NCBI RefSeq assembly: GCF_019710585.1
Contig: NZ_JAIFZQ010000020.1
Coordinates: 372,001-436,000 of the forward strand
Source of the DNA: Arthrobacter sp. MAHUQ-56
GTDB taxonomy: Bacteria; Actinomycetota; Actinomycetes; Actinomycetales; Micrococcaceae
Direction: 5' to 3'
Length of the DNA stretch: 64,000 nt
The number at the start of each line of letters is the position of its first letter. Positions within the stretch are counted from its first letter, which is position 1. Under the pieces are notes generated by a model. That model saw nothing but the letters and a program-made list of their open reading frames with translations. It did no database searches and was not told where the DNA came from. A program made the position numbers and the translations under genes. Positions 41,193 through 50,289 of the stretch are shown here, piece after piece.

Positions 41193-41969
41193 TCAGAGCA
41201 CGCGGCCCAGGAACTCCTTGGTGCGTGCATGCTGGGGGTTGGCGATGATCTCGCGGGGATCGCCCGATTCGACCACCACGCCGCCGTCCATGAACGTCAG
41301 GGTGTCACCGACTTCGCGGGCAAAACCGATCTCGTGGGTCACCACGATCATGGTCATGCCGGACTTGGCCAGGTCCTTCATCACGTTCAGGACGTCGCCC
41401 ACCAGCTCGGGGTCCAGTGCCGAGGTGGGCTCGTCGAAGAGCATGAGTTCGGGCTCCATAGCCAGGGCCCGGGCGATGGCTACGCGCTGCTGCTGGCCAC
41501 CCGAGAGCTGGGATGGGTAGTGCCCGGCGCGGTCGCCGAGCCCCACGCGGTCCAGCAGCTCAAGCGCGCGCTTCTGGGCTTCAGCCTTCGACTGGCCCTT
41601 AACGTGTACCGGCGCCTCCATGACATTCTGGAGCGCGGTCTTGTGCGGGAACAGGTTGAAGCGCTGGAACACCATGCCGATCTCCCGGCGCTGGGCGGCG
41701 ATCTCCTTGGTCTTGAGGTCATGGAGCCTGCCGTTGACCTCGCGGTAGCCGATCAGCTGGCCGCCCACGGAGATGCGTCCTGCGCTGATCGATTCCAGAA
41801 GGTTCACGCAGCGCAGCATGGTGGACTTGCCGGAACCCGAAGGCCCGATCACCACGGACACCTCGCCCTGGTTGACCGTCATGTCAATGCCCCGGAGAAC
41901 GTGGTGGTGCCCGTAGTACTTGTGGAGGCCCTCGATCTTCACCAGCGGCTTTTCTGCTGTGATCGTCAT
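41193..41969 (-). CDS. polar amino-acid ABC transporter ATPase (GlnQ/HisP type)
   Basis: From the ATG at 41969 this is 258 aa. Walker [10 protein letters not shown] (about residues 44-52), signature [20 protein letters not shown] (about 150-170) and Walker [18 protein letters not shown] (about 172-188) are intact, with the HEIGFA switch region. It powers the importer whose permease and binding protein lie upstream. The start overlaps the permease stop by 4 bp. An upstream extension seen in the open frame is not needed. Confidence 0.92.
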   Translation of the reverse strand: MTITAEKPLVKIEGLHKYYGHHHVLRGIDMTVNQGEVSVVIGPSGSGKSTMLRCVNLLESISAGRISVGGQLIGYREVNGRLHDLKTKEIAAQRREIGMVFQRFNLFPHKTALQNVMEAPVHVKGQSKAEAQKRALELLDRVGLGDRAGHYPSQLSGGQQQRVAIARALAMEPELMLFDEPTSALDPELVGDVLNVMKDLAKSGMTMIVVTHEIGFAREVGDTLTFMDGGVVVESGDPREIIANPQHARTKEFLGRVL

Positions 41970-42964
41970 CGTGCACTCTCCTCGGGGAAGTCGGTCTTCA
42001 TTGAGTGCTTCACGTCGGCGCCCGCCCCGGCGGCTTTTGCAGCAGCCGGGTTGACGGCTGCCGGGGCCAGGTTGTCCACACCCTTGCCGTAGTAGGCCTC
42101 GATGAAGTGCTGGCCCACCATCAGGATGCTGGTGATCACCAAGTACCAGATTGCTGCCACGATCAGCAGGGGAACCGGAAGGTATGTCCGGTTGGCCAGC
42201 GCGTTGGTGGCAAACGTGAGGTCCAGGGTGAACGGGACCGCGAGGACCAGCGAGGTGGTCTTCAGCATGCCGATGGTTTCGTTGCCGGTAGGCGGCACGA
42301 TCACGCGCATGGCCTGCGGCAGGATGATGCGCCACATGATCTTGCCCTTTGCCATGCCCAAGGCCTCGGCGGCTTCCATTTGGCCCTTGTCCACCGACTT
42401 GAGCCCGGCGCGGAAGATCTCGGCCAAGTAGGCGGACTCGTTAAGCCCAAGTCCGAGGATCGCGGCAACCGTCGCGTTGACGATGGACGCGGTGTCCAGG
42501 CTGAAAAGCTCGGGTCCAAACGGGACGCCGGCGCTGATCTTGGGGTACAGGACGGCGATCAGGCCCCAGAACACCAGCTGGGTATAAACAGGGGTGCCGC
42601 GGAAAAACCACACCCAGACCCAGCTGGACCAGCGGAACACGGGGTTATCGGATTGCCGCATGAACGCCAGGAGGATGGCCAGCACGATGGCAAGTGCCAT
42701 GGACGTGACGGTCAGCAGCAGGGTCCAGCCCACACCCTGGACAACCTTCACGTCCAGGATGTAGGTGCCCACAATGTCCCAACGGAAGTTGGGGTTGGTG
42801 AACAGGCTCTGCAGGAACACCGCCACCAAAGCGAGGATGATGACGGCGCTGATCCAGCGGCCCGGGTGGCGCACCGGCACTGACTTGTTCAGTACCGGTG
42901 CCTCCGCGCGGTGAGGGTGTTCCATGTGCACACCTGACTTTTCGTCGGTAGCGCGAAAACTCAA
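41966..42964 (-). CDS. polar amino-acid ABC transporter permease
   Basis: This 332-aa protein has a cytoplasmic N-terminus, about six membrane helices, and the EAA loop [20 protein letters not shown] with EAAEALGM (about residues 205-235). [13 protein letters not shown] is the typical HisMQ first helix pair. Its C-terminal tail (about 300-332) is Ala-rich and unusually long. Overlaps with both neighbours (ATGA type) show one operon. Substrate is a polar amino acid such as glutamate, glutamine or cystine; the sequence does not decide. Confidence 0.88.
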   Translation of the reverse strand: MSFRATDEKSGVHMEHPHRAEAPVLNKSVPVRHPGRWISAVIILALVAVFLQSLFTNPNFRWDIVGTYILDVKVVQGVGWTLLLTVTSMALAIVLAILLAFMRQSDNPVFRWSSWVWVWFFRGTPVYTQLVFWGLIAVLYPKISAGVPFGPELFSLDTASIVNATVAAILGLGLNESAYLAEIFRAGLKSVDKGQMEAAEALGMAKGKIMWRIILPQAMRVIVPPTGNETIGMLKTTSLVLAVPFTLDLTFATNALANRTYLPVPLLIVAAIWYLVITSILMVGQHFIEAYYGKGVDNLAPAAVNPAAAKAAGAGADVKHSMKTDFPEESAR

Positions 42965-43914
42965 GACTTAACCGCCGGGTTGACCTCGGACTTGGTGATG
43001 GCGCCCTCGGAGTTGCCCCAGCCGTCCAGGATCTTCTTGTAGGAGCCGTCTTCCATCAGCTTGGTGACGGTCTTCTGGATGACGTCGGCCCAGGCGGTGT
43101 CGGCCTTGGCCACGGCGATGCCCTGCGGAGCGGAGTCGTAGACGTCGCCCAGCTTCTCGAGCTGGCCGTTGGTCTGGGTCAGGGCGTAGCCGATGATGGG
43201 GGAGTCGGCGGCCATGGCGTCGATGCTGCCGTTAACCAGGCGGGTGGTGACGTCGGTCTGGTTCTTCAGGGTGATGATGTCGATGGGCTTCTTGCCGTCG
43301 GCAACGCACTTCTTGTTGCGGTCGGCCAGGTCCGGGTCCTCCTGGACGGTGCCGGTCTGCACACCGATGGACTTGCCGCAGACGTCATCCAGGGAGAACT
43401 TGTTGGGGTTGCCCTTCTTCACGGCCCAAGCGGTGCCTGCGTTGAAGTAGCTGACCATGTTCACTGCGCCAAGGCGCTCAGGGTTGATGGTGAACGAGGA
43501 GATGCCCAGATCGTACTTCGGGCCAAGGGCAGGGAGGATGCCGGTGAATTCGGCGGTCTGGACCTGGACCTTGAGGCCGAGAGTGGCGCCGATGGCCTTG
43601 GCGATGTCCACGTCATAGCCAATGGGAGTCTGGCCGTCCGGACCGAGGAACTCGGCCGGGGCGTAGCTGGTGTCGGAGCCAACCGTGATGGTGCCCTTGG
43701 ACTTGATGGCGTCCGGGACCATGGCGGCCAGGGCGTCGTCCTTCTTAACCGTGCTGGGATCAAAGCTGGCGCTGGCGCTGCCCGAAGCGGTGGCCGCGCT
43801 GGAGGGACCCGTTTCCGAGGCGTTGGTGCATGCTGAGAGGGCCAGGGCGCTGATGGCGATCATAGTGGCAGCGGTCAGCTTGGAGGTGCCCAGGAGGGTA
43901 CGGGGAATCTGCAT
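42961..43914 (-). CDS. amino-acid ABC transporter substrate-binding lipoprotein
   Basis: This 317-aa protein has an N-terminal signal with lipobox LALSAC (about residue 29). The mature domain is a type II periplasmic-binding fold: KGTITVGSDTSYAPAEF, IGYDVDIAKAIGATLG, VNMVSYFNAGTAWAVKKGNP and CGKSIGVQTGTVQ. AAGGTAAGAA precedes the ATG. It is the first gene of the three-gene operon. A link to sulfur (cystine) is possible but unproven. The short gap 43915-44080 holds its promoter region. Confidence 0.88.
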   Translation of the reverse strand: MQIPRTLLGTSKLTAATMIAISALALSACTNASETGPSSAATASGSASASFDPSTVKKDDALAAMVPDAIKSKGTITVGSDTSYAPAEFLGPDGQTPIGYDVDIAKAIGATLGLKVQVQTAEFTGILPALGPKYDLGISSFTINPERLGAVNMVSYFNAGTAWAVKKGNPNKFSLDDVCGKSIGVQTGTVQEDPDLADRNKKCVADGKKPIDIITLKNQTDVTTRLVNGSIDAMAADSPIIGYALTQTNGQLEKLGDVYDSAPQGIAVAKADTAWADVIQKTVTKLMEDGSYKKILDGWGNSEGAITKSEVNPAVKS

Positions 43915-44080
43915 TTCTTACCTTTTGTTGCAGGGGCTATGAGGTACTAACGCGGCTTATAGTGTAACGCTCAACAAGAGAGGTACGTCACACGCAACTA
44001 AGTTTCACTATTGGATAACTGTAGCGGGGGCAAAATCAAGCCTTCCAGGGCGGGAACAGTCTGTTATCCCAGACTTCGTA

Positions 44081-44146
44081 CCCAACTGAGTAGCGGTTAG
44101 TGTCGTTTTGGCACTCCAAAACGACGCTAACTGCTACCTGGTTGGG
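44081..44146. repeat. dispersed palindrome, family B copy 2
   Basis: Arms of 31 bp (44081-44111 and 44116-44146) match at 26 of 31 positions around a 4-nt loop. The arms begin CCCAACTGAGTAGCGGTTAG and end CGTTTTGG at the loop. It lies just beyond the menF stop. Its CGTTTTGG/CCAAAACG core resembles the menC palindrome. Confidence 0.85.
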
Positions 44147-44153
44147 CCGGCCT

Positions 44154-45554
44154 CTAGCTGCTGATGCCCAGGGATTCCAGCATGGGCCGGAACTTCGCCC
44201 ATGTCTCCGCCAGTTCGGCCTCAGGCTGCGAGCCGTCCACGATGCCGCATCCGGCATACAGCCGCACCGTCTCCGGCGATTCGATGACGGCTCCGCGCAG
44301 GGCGATGCCCCACTCGCCGTTTCCCGCGGCATCCAGCCAGCCCACGGGACCGGCATAGGGCCCGCGGTCCAGGTGCTCCAATGTGCGGATCAGCGCCCCG
44401 GCCACCAGCGTGGGCGTGCCGCAGACGGCTGCCGTCGGGTGCAGGGCATTGATCAGTGCGAGGCACGTGGGTACGTGGCCTTCCACCTCCGCAAGCTCCG
44501 CCTTGACGTCAGACGCCAGGTGCCACACGTTGGGCAGCTCCAGGATGAACGGTTCGTCGTGGGCGTTCATCGCCTCCGAGAACGGTGCCAGCTGTGAGGT
44601 CAGGGACTGGATGGCGATTTCGTGTTCATGCCGCTGCTTTTCAGAGCCGGCGAGCACCCGCGTGGCGTATTCCATCGGAGGACCGTCCTGGCCGTGGGCG
44701 TCGCGGCGGTCCAGCGTGCCGGCCAGCACCCTGGCCTGGGCGGTGCGGCCTTCCACCTGGATCAGCATCTCGGGGGTGGCGCCCACCAGCCCGTCCACAC
44801 CGTAGGTCCAGCATTCGCGGTACCTGGCCGCCAGTTCGCGCAGCACATCGGAGGCATGTACGCCGGAGGGAATGGTTGCCACCACATCACGCGCCAGCAC
44901 CAGCTTCTCCAGTGCCCCGGAGCGGATTTTTGCCACGCCCGCCGCGACGGCATCCTTCCACGCTTCCTCACTGAGGGACCCGGTGTGCAGCGTTGCGCCG
45001 GCTGCCAGGCGGAGCGGGCGCACGACGGCGCCCCCCGCCTTGGCTGGCCCGCCGCCCAAGGTTCCGTCCCCGGCGGAGTCCGCCGCCGCCGTCGTGCTTT
45101 CAATGCCAAGGGTGCCGGCGGAGCCGCTGCCCAGCCAGCGGTCAAGGGCGGCGAGGGCCGTTTCTTCGGTGAGCGGGCCGTCGTCGAACGTCAACTGGGT
45201 GAGCCAGGCCTGGTTGTCCCGCACGCCCACCACGACTTCGGGCACGATCAGCCGCGACTCATAGGTGGAAGTCTTGGAAAACGCGAAGGAGCCGAAAGCC
45301 ACCGGTCCCGTGCCGGGGAGCTCCACGGAGTCGGTGGCGTCCGCCTCCAGGACCAGGTGCCGCCACCAGATGTCCGCCTCGAGGAACCGGTCCGGGCCGG
45401 TGGCACTGAAGCGCGCGATTTCGCCAAATCCGGCGAGCCCTGCCTCGCGCCGGGTCCAGCAGAGGACGTCGTCCCGGACCAGAAACGAAGGCAGCCCCCC
45501 GGGGAACGCTTTGCCATCCAGGGGGACTGTCAAGGTGCGGAACGTGCTCGTCAT
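44154..45554 (-). CDS. menF: isochorismate synthase (MenF/DhbC family)
   Basis: This 466-aa chorismate-binding enzyme converts chorismate to isochorismate, the entry to menaquinone. KLVLARDVVATIPSGV, VGATPEMLIQVEG, GSEKQRHEHEIAIQSL, SDVKAELAEVEG, LHPTAAVCGTP and YAGPVGWLDAAGNGEWGIAL are the conserved blocks, including the Glu and Lys that bind magnesium and activate water. An insertion of about 35 Ala/Gly residues lies near residue 145-180. The gene is divergent from menG with a 109-bp promoter region. A siderophore role is unlikely because of the menaquinone context. Confidence 0.9.
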   Translation of the reverse strand: MTSTFRTLTVPLDGKAFPGGLPSFLVRDDVLCWTRREAGLAGFGEIARFSATGPDRFLEADIWWRHLVLEADATDSVELPGTGPVAFGSFAFSKTSTYESRLIVPEVVVGVRDNQAWLTQLTFDDGPLTEETALAALDRWLGSGSAGTLGIESTTAAADSAGDGTLGGGPAKAGGAVVRPLRLAAGATLHTGSLSEEAWKDAVAAGVAKIRSGALEKLVLARDVVATIPSGVHASDVLRELAARYRECWTYGVDGLVGATPEMLIQVEGRTAQARVLAGTLDRRDAHGQDGPPMEYATRVLAGSEKQRHEHEIAIQSLTSQLAPFSEAMNAHDEPFILELPNVWHLASDVKAELAEVEGHVPTCLALINALHPTAAVCGTPTLVAGALIRTLEHLDRGPYAGPVGWLDAAGNGEWGIALRGAVIESPETVRLYAGCGIVDGSQPEAELAETWAKFRPMLESLGISS

Positions 45555-45666
45555 GATGAGACAACACTAGTACTGAAAGGTACTTATCCCGCCGGGTACC
45601 CGGGCGGGCAGCTTGAGGAACCTGCCGGCGGTGGTCCGGACGCCGGTGAACATTTGAGACAATGTG

Positions 45667-46443
45667 ATGGTGAACCGAGCATCCTTGGATAAGCGTCCGG
45701 ACGAAGTAGCCACGATGTTTGACGACGTCGCACCAAAATACGATGTCGTTAACGATGTCCTCTCGATGGGGCAGACCCGCCGCTGGCGGAAGATCGTGGT
45801 GGATGCGATGGAAGTCTCCAAGGGCCAGCGGGTCCTGGATCTCGCGGCCGGCACGGGCACTTCCAGCGAGCCATATGCGGACGCCGGCATAGACGTTGTG
45901 GCCTGCGACTTCTCGCTCGGCATGCTCAAGGTGGGCAAGCGCCGCCGCCCGGACATCGACTTCATCGCTGGGGACGCCACCAACCTGCCGTTCGCTGACA
46001 ACACCTTCGACGCCACCACCATCTCCTTCGGCCTGCGCAACGTGAACGAGCCCAAGAAGGCCCTGCAGGAAATGCTGCGCGTCACCAAGCCCGGCGGCCG
46101 GCTGGTCATTGCCGAGTTCTCCCAGCCCGTGGTTCCGCTGTGGCGCACCATGTACACCGAATACCTGATGCGCGCCCTGCCCGCGATCGCGGTCAAGGTC
46201 GCCTCCAACCCGGACGCCTACGTCTACCTGGCCGAGTCCATCCGCGCCTGGCCGGACCAGGACCACCTGGCCGCGTGGCTGCAGGAAAGCGGCTGGGAGA
46301 AGGTCACCTACCGGAACCTCACCGGCGGCATCGTGGCGGTCCACCGCGCCTTCAAGCCGGCCGACGCCGCGGACAGCGCGGCTGCCGCCATCGCCGCGCA
46401 CAAGGGCCCGGTGGCCAAGCTGCGCCGCAACATCGTCCGCTGA
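45667..46443 (+). CDS. menG: demethylmenaquinone methyltransferase (MenG/UbiE)
   Basis: This 258-aa SAM-dependent methyltransferase does the last step of menaquinone synthesis. [19 protein letters not shown] is the UbiE N-terminal signature, [20 protein letters not shown] the SAM-binding loop, and [20 protein letters not shown] the family block. GTG at 45664 and ATG at 45667 are adjacent; either may be used. It leads a run of three genes with short or overlapping junctions, all on the quinone pathway. Confidence 0.93.
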   Translation: MVNRASLDKRPDEVATMFDDVAPKYDVVNDVLSMGQTRRWRKIVVDAMEVSKGQRVLDLAAGTGTSSEPYADAGIDVVACDFSLGMLKVGKRRRPDIDFIAGDATNLPFADNTFDATTISFGLRNVNEPKKALQEMLRVTKPGGRLVIAEFSQPVVPLWRTMYTEYLMRALPAIAVKVASNPDAYVYLAESIRAWPDQDHLAAWLQESGWEKVTYRNLTGGIVAVHRAFKPADAADSAAAAIAAHKGPVAKLRRNIVR

Positions 46444-46448
46444 CCGGC

Positions 46449-47780
46449 GTGCAGGTACTGATTGTCGGCGCGGGCCCGGCTGGGTCCACCGCCGCGTACT
46501 ACCTTGCCAAGGCCGGCCTCGACGTCACGGTCCTGGAGAAGACCAGCTTCCCCCGCGAGAAGGTCTGCGGCGACGGCCTCACCCCCCGCGCCGTCCGCGA
46601 GATCCAGAAGCTCGGCCTTGCGCACCCGGAGAACGACGGCTGGCGGCGCAACAAGGGCCTGCGCCTCATTGCCGGCGGCCGCACCATCGAGCTGCCGTGG
46701 CCCGAGGTCTCCAACTTCCCGCAGTACGGGCTGATCCGCACCCGCCTGGGCTTCGATGAGGAACTCGCCCGCCACGCCCAAGCGGCCGGCGCCGCGATTC
46801 TCGAGCGGCACAGCGTCACCGATGCCCTGCGGAACGACGACGGCCGCGTCACCGGTGTACGCGCAGCGCTCCTGGACGAGTCCGGACGCAAGACGGGGGA
46901 GACGCGCGAGTTCCGTGCCGACGTCGTGCTCGCTGCCGACGGCAACTCCACCCGTACGGCCGTGTCCCTGGGTATCCAGAAGCGCGACGACCGCCCGCTC
47001 GGCGTGGCTGTCCGTACCTACTTCACCTCCCCGCGCACGGATGACGACTGGATGGAAGGCTGGCTGGAGCTTCCCGGCCGCGACGGCAAGCTGCTCCCCG
47101 GCTACGGCTGGGTGTTCGGCGTGGGCGACGGCACGTCCAACGTGGGCCTGGGGATCCTGAACTCCTCCAAGGACTTCGGCAAGCTCGACTACAAACAGGT
47201 CCTGCGCGAGTGGACGGCAGGCATGCCCGCCGAGTGGGGCTTCACGCCGGAGAACCAGGTGGGCGAAATCCGCGGCGCGGCGCTGCCCATGGGTTTCAAC
47301 CGGACCCCGCATTACTCACCCGGCCTGCTCCTGCTCGGTGATGCCGGCGGAATGGTCTCGCCGTTCAACGGCGAAGGCATCTCCTATGCGATGGAATCCG
47401 CGCGCTTCGCCGCAGAGTTCATTATCGATGCCTCCTCGCGTACGTATGCCGCAGGAGGAACGTACGACGCCGATGCGCACCTTGCGCGGTACGCGGACTA
47501 CGTGCGGGACCAGTGGGGCTCGCACTTCACCCTGGGCCGGGCGTTCGCCGCCCTGATCGGGAAACCCGCCGTCATGAAACTCGCACTGCGGACCGGCATG
47601 CCGATCCCGGTGCTCATGCGCTTCGTGGTCCGGCTCCTGGCCAACCTCACGGACCCCTCCGCGAAGGGCTTCGAGGACCGGGTGATCCGCGTCCTCGAAT
47701 CACTGGTCCCCGCCACAACCAACGCCCCGCCAGCTACGAATCAGCGGTATCCGCAACAAAAAGTTAGGGTTAACCCGTGA
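46449..47780 (+). CDS. geranylgeranyl-reductase-family FAD protein
   Basis: From the GTG at 46449 this is 443 aa. VLIVGAGPAGSTAAYYLAKA is the FAD-binding motif, PREKVCGDGLTPRAVREIQK the family signature, and LLLGDAGGMVSPFNGEGISY the second FAD motif. Members reduce double bonds of polyprenyl chains; in mycobacteria MenJ does this to the menaquinone side chain. Its place between menG and the polyprenyl synthase fits a MenJ-like role. The longer frame starting at 46140 runs inside menG and is not real. It overlaps the next gene by 4 bp. Confidence 0.87.
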   Translation: MQVLIVGAGPAGSTAAYYLAKAGLDVTVLEKTSFPREKVCGDGLTPRAVREIQKLGLAHPENDGWRRNKGLRLIAGGRTIELPWPEVSNFPQYGLIRTRLGFDEELARHAQAAGAAILERHSVTDALRNDDGRVTGVRAALLDESGRKTGETREFRADVVLAADGNSTRTAVSLGIQKRDDRPLGVAVRTYFTSPRTDDDWMEGWLELPGRDGKLLPGYGWVFGVGDGTSNVGLGILNSSKDFGKLDYKQVLREWTAGMPAEWGFTPENQVGEIRGAALPMGFNRTPHYSPGLLLLGDAGGMVSPFNGEGISYAMESARFAAEFIIDASSRTYAAGGTYDADAHLARYADYVRDQWGSHFTLGRAFAALIGKPAVMKLALRTGMPIPVLMRFVVRLLANLTDPSAKGFEDRVIRVLESLVPATTNAPPATNQRYPQQKVRVNP

Positions 47781-48877
47781 CCAACTCCGCAGACCACAGC
47801 TGGACGCACGCCGGGCACGGCCTGCCGGACTCCGAACCCAGCCTCAACACCACCGCCATCGCCACCGGCCTGCAGCTCCCGGCCGGCTTTGCTGCCATCG
47901 CGGGGGACGCCGAACTGGGCCCGGCCATCACCACCAACCTCGCCAAGGTGGAGAAGAAGCTCCGCGAAGCCATCGCCAACTCCGATCCCCTGGCTGACGC
48001 AACGTCGCGCCACCTGGTGGAAGCCGGCGGCAAGCGCATCCGGCCCCTCCTGACCCTGCTCTGCGCACACCTCGGCGACGCGTCGCTGCCCGATGTGGTG
48101 CAGGCCGCCGTCGTGGTTGAACTGACGCATCTGGCAACCCTGTACCACGACGACGTCATGGACTCCGCGCCGTTCCGCCGCGGCGCCCCTACGGCCCACG
48201 AGGTCTGGGGCAACTCCGTCGCGGTCCTGACCGGCGACCTGATCTTCGCCCGCGCCTCCATCCTGGTGTCCGAGCTCGGCGGCCGGGCACTGGGTATCCA
48301 GGCGCGCACCTTCGAACGGCTGTGCCTTGGCCAGCTTCACGAGACCGTGGGACCCCGCCCGGACGAGGATCCGGTGGAGCACTACCTGTCCGTGATCGCG
48401 GACAAGACCGGCTCCCTGGTGGCGGCATCGGGCCAGCTGGGGGCAATCTTCTCCGGCGCCGACGAGGCCTACGAACAGGTACTGGTGGAGTACGGCGAGA
48501 AGGTCGGCGTTGCCTTCCAGCTCGCCGACGACGTCATTGACGTCACCGGCGTGAAGGTGAAGTCCGGCAAGTCGCCCGGAACCGACCTGCGCGAAGGCGT
48601 GCCCACCCTGCCGGTCCTGCTGCTGCGGCGCGCTGCCGCTGACGGTGACCAGTCCGCCGTCGACCTCCTGGAACTGATTGACGGCGACCTGTCCTCCGAC
48701 GAGGCGCTGGCCGCCGCCGTGGCCGGGCTGCGCGAGCACCCTGCCACTGCCGAGTCCTGGGTGGTGGCCCGCCAGTGGGCCAACGAGGCCATCGCCGCAC
48801 TTGCCCCGCTGCCCGAAGGCGTGGTCAAGGAATCGCTGTCCAACTTCGCGCTGGCCGTGGTGGACCGCGCCAGCTGA
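47777..48877 (+). CDS. long-chain trans-polyprenyl diphosphate synthase
   Basis: This 366-aa enzyme adds isopentenyl units to make the menaquinone side chain. GGKRIRPLLTLLCAHLG, then LATLYHDDVMD (first Asp-rich motif, about residues 125-135), then GEKVGVAFQLADDVIDVTG (second Asp-rich motif, about 245-260) define the family. Chain length in Micrococcaceae is usually eight or nine units, but this cannot be read from sequence with certainty. GTG start overlaps the previous stop. Two hairpins follow in the gap after the gene. Confidence 0.92.
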   Translation: MTNSADHSWTHAGHGLPDSEPSLNTTAIATGLQLPAGFAAIAGDAELGPAITTNLAKVEKKLREAIANSDPLADATSRHLVEAGGKRIRPLLTLLCAHLGDASLPDVVQAAVVVELTHLATLYHDDVMDSAPFRRGAPTAHEVWGNSVAVLTGDLIFARASILVSELGGRALGIQARTFERLCLGQLHETVGPRPDEDPVEHYLSVIADKTGSLVAASGQLGAIFSGADEAYEQVLVEYGEKVGVAFQLADDVIDVTGVKVKSGKSPGTDLREGVPTLPVLLLRRAAADGDQSAVDLLELIDGDLSSDEALAAAVAGLREHPATAESWVVARQWANEAIAALAPLPEGVVKESLSNFALAVVDRAS

Positions 48878-48893
48878 GTAAGCCTCCGTTTGG

Positions 48894-48932
48894 AGCCCGG
48901 TTCCCCTGGTTGATGCCAGGTGGGGCCGGGCT
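48894..48932 (+). terminator. terminator after the quinone operon
   Basis: AGCCCGG at 48894-48900 pairs with CCGGGCT at 48926-48932, with CCCC/GGGG inside, followed by TCTTCGGTT. The position just after the polyprenyl synthase gene fits termination. Confidence 0.65.
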
Positions 48933-48966
48933 TCTTCGGTTAACCCGGCTTCCTCCGCTTAAACGG

Positions 48967-49014
48967 GATAGCCCCGGTCCCCAACAACCGAAGCTGCTGT
49001 GAACCGGGGCTATC
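48967..49014. repeat. 12-bp perfect inverted repeat in the intergenic region
   Basis: GATAGCCCCGGT (48967-48978) pairs perfectly with ACCGGGGCTATC (49003-49014) around a 24-nt loop. It may be a second terminator. The rest of 48878-49340 has lower GC and no evident gene; it contains several TTGCGT- and ACGCAA-like short repeats of unknown meaning. Confidence 0.65.
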
Positions 49015-49340
49015 TCTCCGTTCGCATCAGACCCGCCGGAGGCGTTTAGCGGATCCGTGAATAGCTTATGACAGCTTTGTCATAATATGCAAGCCCTGAT
49101 TTACCAGAAGTGTCACAGGGTTTTCGGGTCCGCTTCTGTCGTCGCGTGGCACACAAGTCCACGCCGTAATTGCGTGACTTATGCGCACCACGATCAATAC
49201 TTAGCCTGATTCGACGCGGCCTCGTCCCCGGACGCACTGCATGAATCACGCAATTGCGTCAACGACCTCCTCCTCCCGCGTTATCCACATAAGGGCGGGT
49301 GGCGGCACCGCAGGGGCCAAAGCGCAGCCACGATAAGCGA

Positions 49341-50192
49341 ATGGACATCTGTGACTACTTGGAAAGGCGTGGAGGAGCAGCCCGCTCCCTTGAGCTGGAA
49401 AAGGTGGGGTTCACGCGGACCAGGGTGCGGCAGGCAGTAGAGCTTGGGGTGGTTGTAAGGGTTCGGCGTGGAGTCTATTCGCTGCCCGCCGGCAGCCCAG
49501 TCAGGATGGCTTTGGCTGCCGGCGGTCGTCTTACCTGTCTGTCCGCGGCACCTTTCTACCGACTCTGGACGCTCAATGGCCCGACATCCCTGCACCTGTG
49601 CCGGAGCCATCCAAGCGCTACTTCCGGTGTCACTGACCACGGCCGCCCCAAGCATCCACGGCATGCCTGGCTGCCTGTCGTGGGGCTGGCTGACGTGCTC
49701 CTGCATGCGCTGCACTGCCTGCCCGACCTGGAGGCCCTTGTGATGGTTCAGTCAGCCGTAGGGAACGGAAGTATTTCCTTCGACTTCCTCTACGACAAAT
49801 GCCAAGGGCGCCGGAACGGGCTCGCCCGATCGGTCCTGGACCTGGTGATTCCACGTGCGGACTCAGTGCTGGAGGTCATTGCCAATGTGCATTTCGCGCG
49901 GGCGGGACTGCGGGTCCGCCGCCACGTTCACATTTCCGGCGTGGGAGAGGTCGACTTTCTGGTTGAGGAGTGCCTGGTAGTGGAGACCGATGGCTCAACA
50001 CACTTTGAGCCCAAATCGATCAAGCGGGACCAGCGGCGCAATAACCAGAGCATTATCGGGGGCTACCTGGTGTTGCGCTATTACTACGAGGACGTTGTCC
50101 ACCGTCCGGAAGTCATGGTTACGGAGATCCAGGCAGTCCTGCTCCTGTGGAAGCGGTCCGGGCGGGGCCGGCCGGATATGCGTCACTTATAG
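49341..50192 (+). CDS. AbiEi-like N-domain with VSR/DUF559-like nuclease fold
   Basis: From the ATG at 49341 this is 283 aa. The N-terminal winged-helix region (FTRTRVRQAVELGVVVRVRR, GVYSLPAG) resembles the antitoxin domain of AbiEi-type proteins. The C-terminal part (GEVDFLVEECLVVETDGSTH, then KRDQRRNNQSIIGGYLVLRY) is like DUF559/VSR restriction-endonuclease folds, with a D...E.DG..H pattern of possible metal ligands. No toxin gene is adjacent. The role is unknown; such proteins are common in actinobacteria and not proven defence genes. Confidence 0.75.
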   Translation: MDICDYLERRGGAARSLELEKVGFTRTRVRQAVELGVVVRVRRGVYSLPAGSPVRMALAAGGRLTCLSAAPFYRLWTLNGPTSLHLCRSHPSATSGVTDHGRPKHPRHAWLPVVGLADVLLHALHCLPDLEALVMVQSAVGNGSISFDFLYDKCQGRRNGLARSVLDLVIPRADSVLEVIANVHFARAGLRVRRHVHISGVGEVDFLVEECLVVETDGSTHFEPKSIKRDQRRNNQSIIGGYLVLRYYYEDVVHRPEVMVTEIQAVLLLWKRSGRGRPDMRHL

Positions 50193-50289
50193 CGGGTCCA
50201 GAGGAAGTCGGCCCTGCCAATCCGGAGAAGTCATGCCTGGCTGGCTCCATAAATGACGCAAATGCGGCAGCTCAGAAGCCAGGGAAGTC

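Noticed and set aside
46140..46448. N-terminal extension of the geranylgeranyl-reductase-like protein
   Set aside because: It overlaps menG completely; the GTG at 46449 directly precedes the FAD-binding motif.
49060..49270. Possible regulatory array of TTGCGT/ACGCAA repeats before the AbiEi-like gene
   Set aside because: Short hexamers are irregularly spaced and of varying sequence, so they may be chance in a lower-GC gap.
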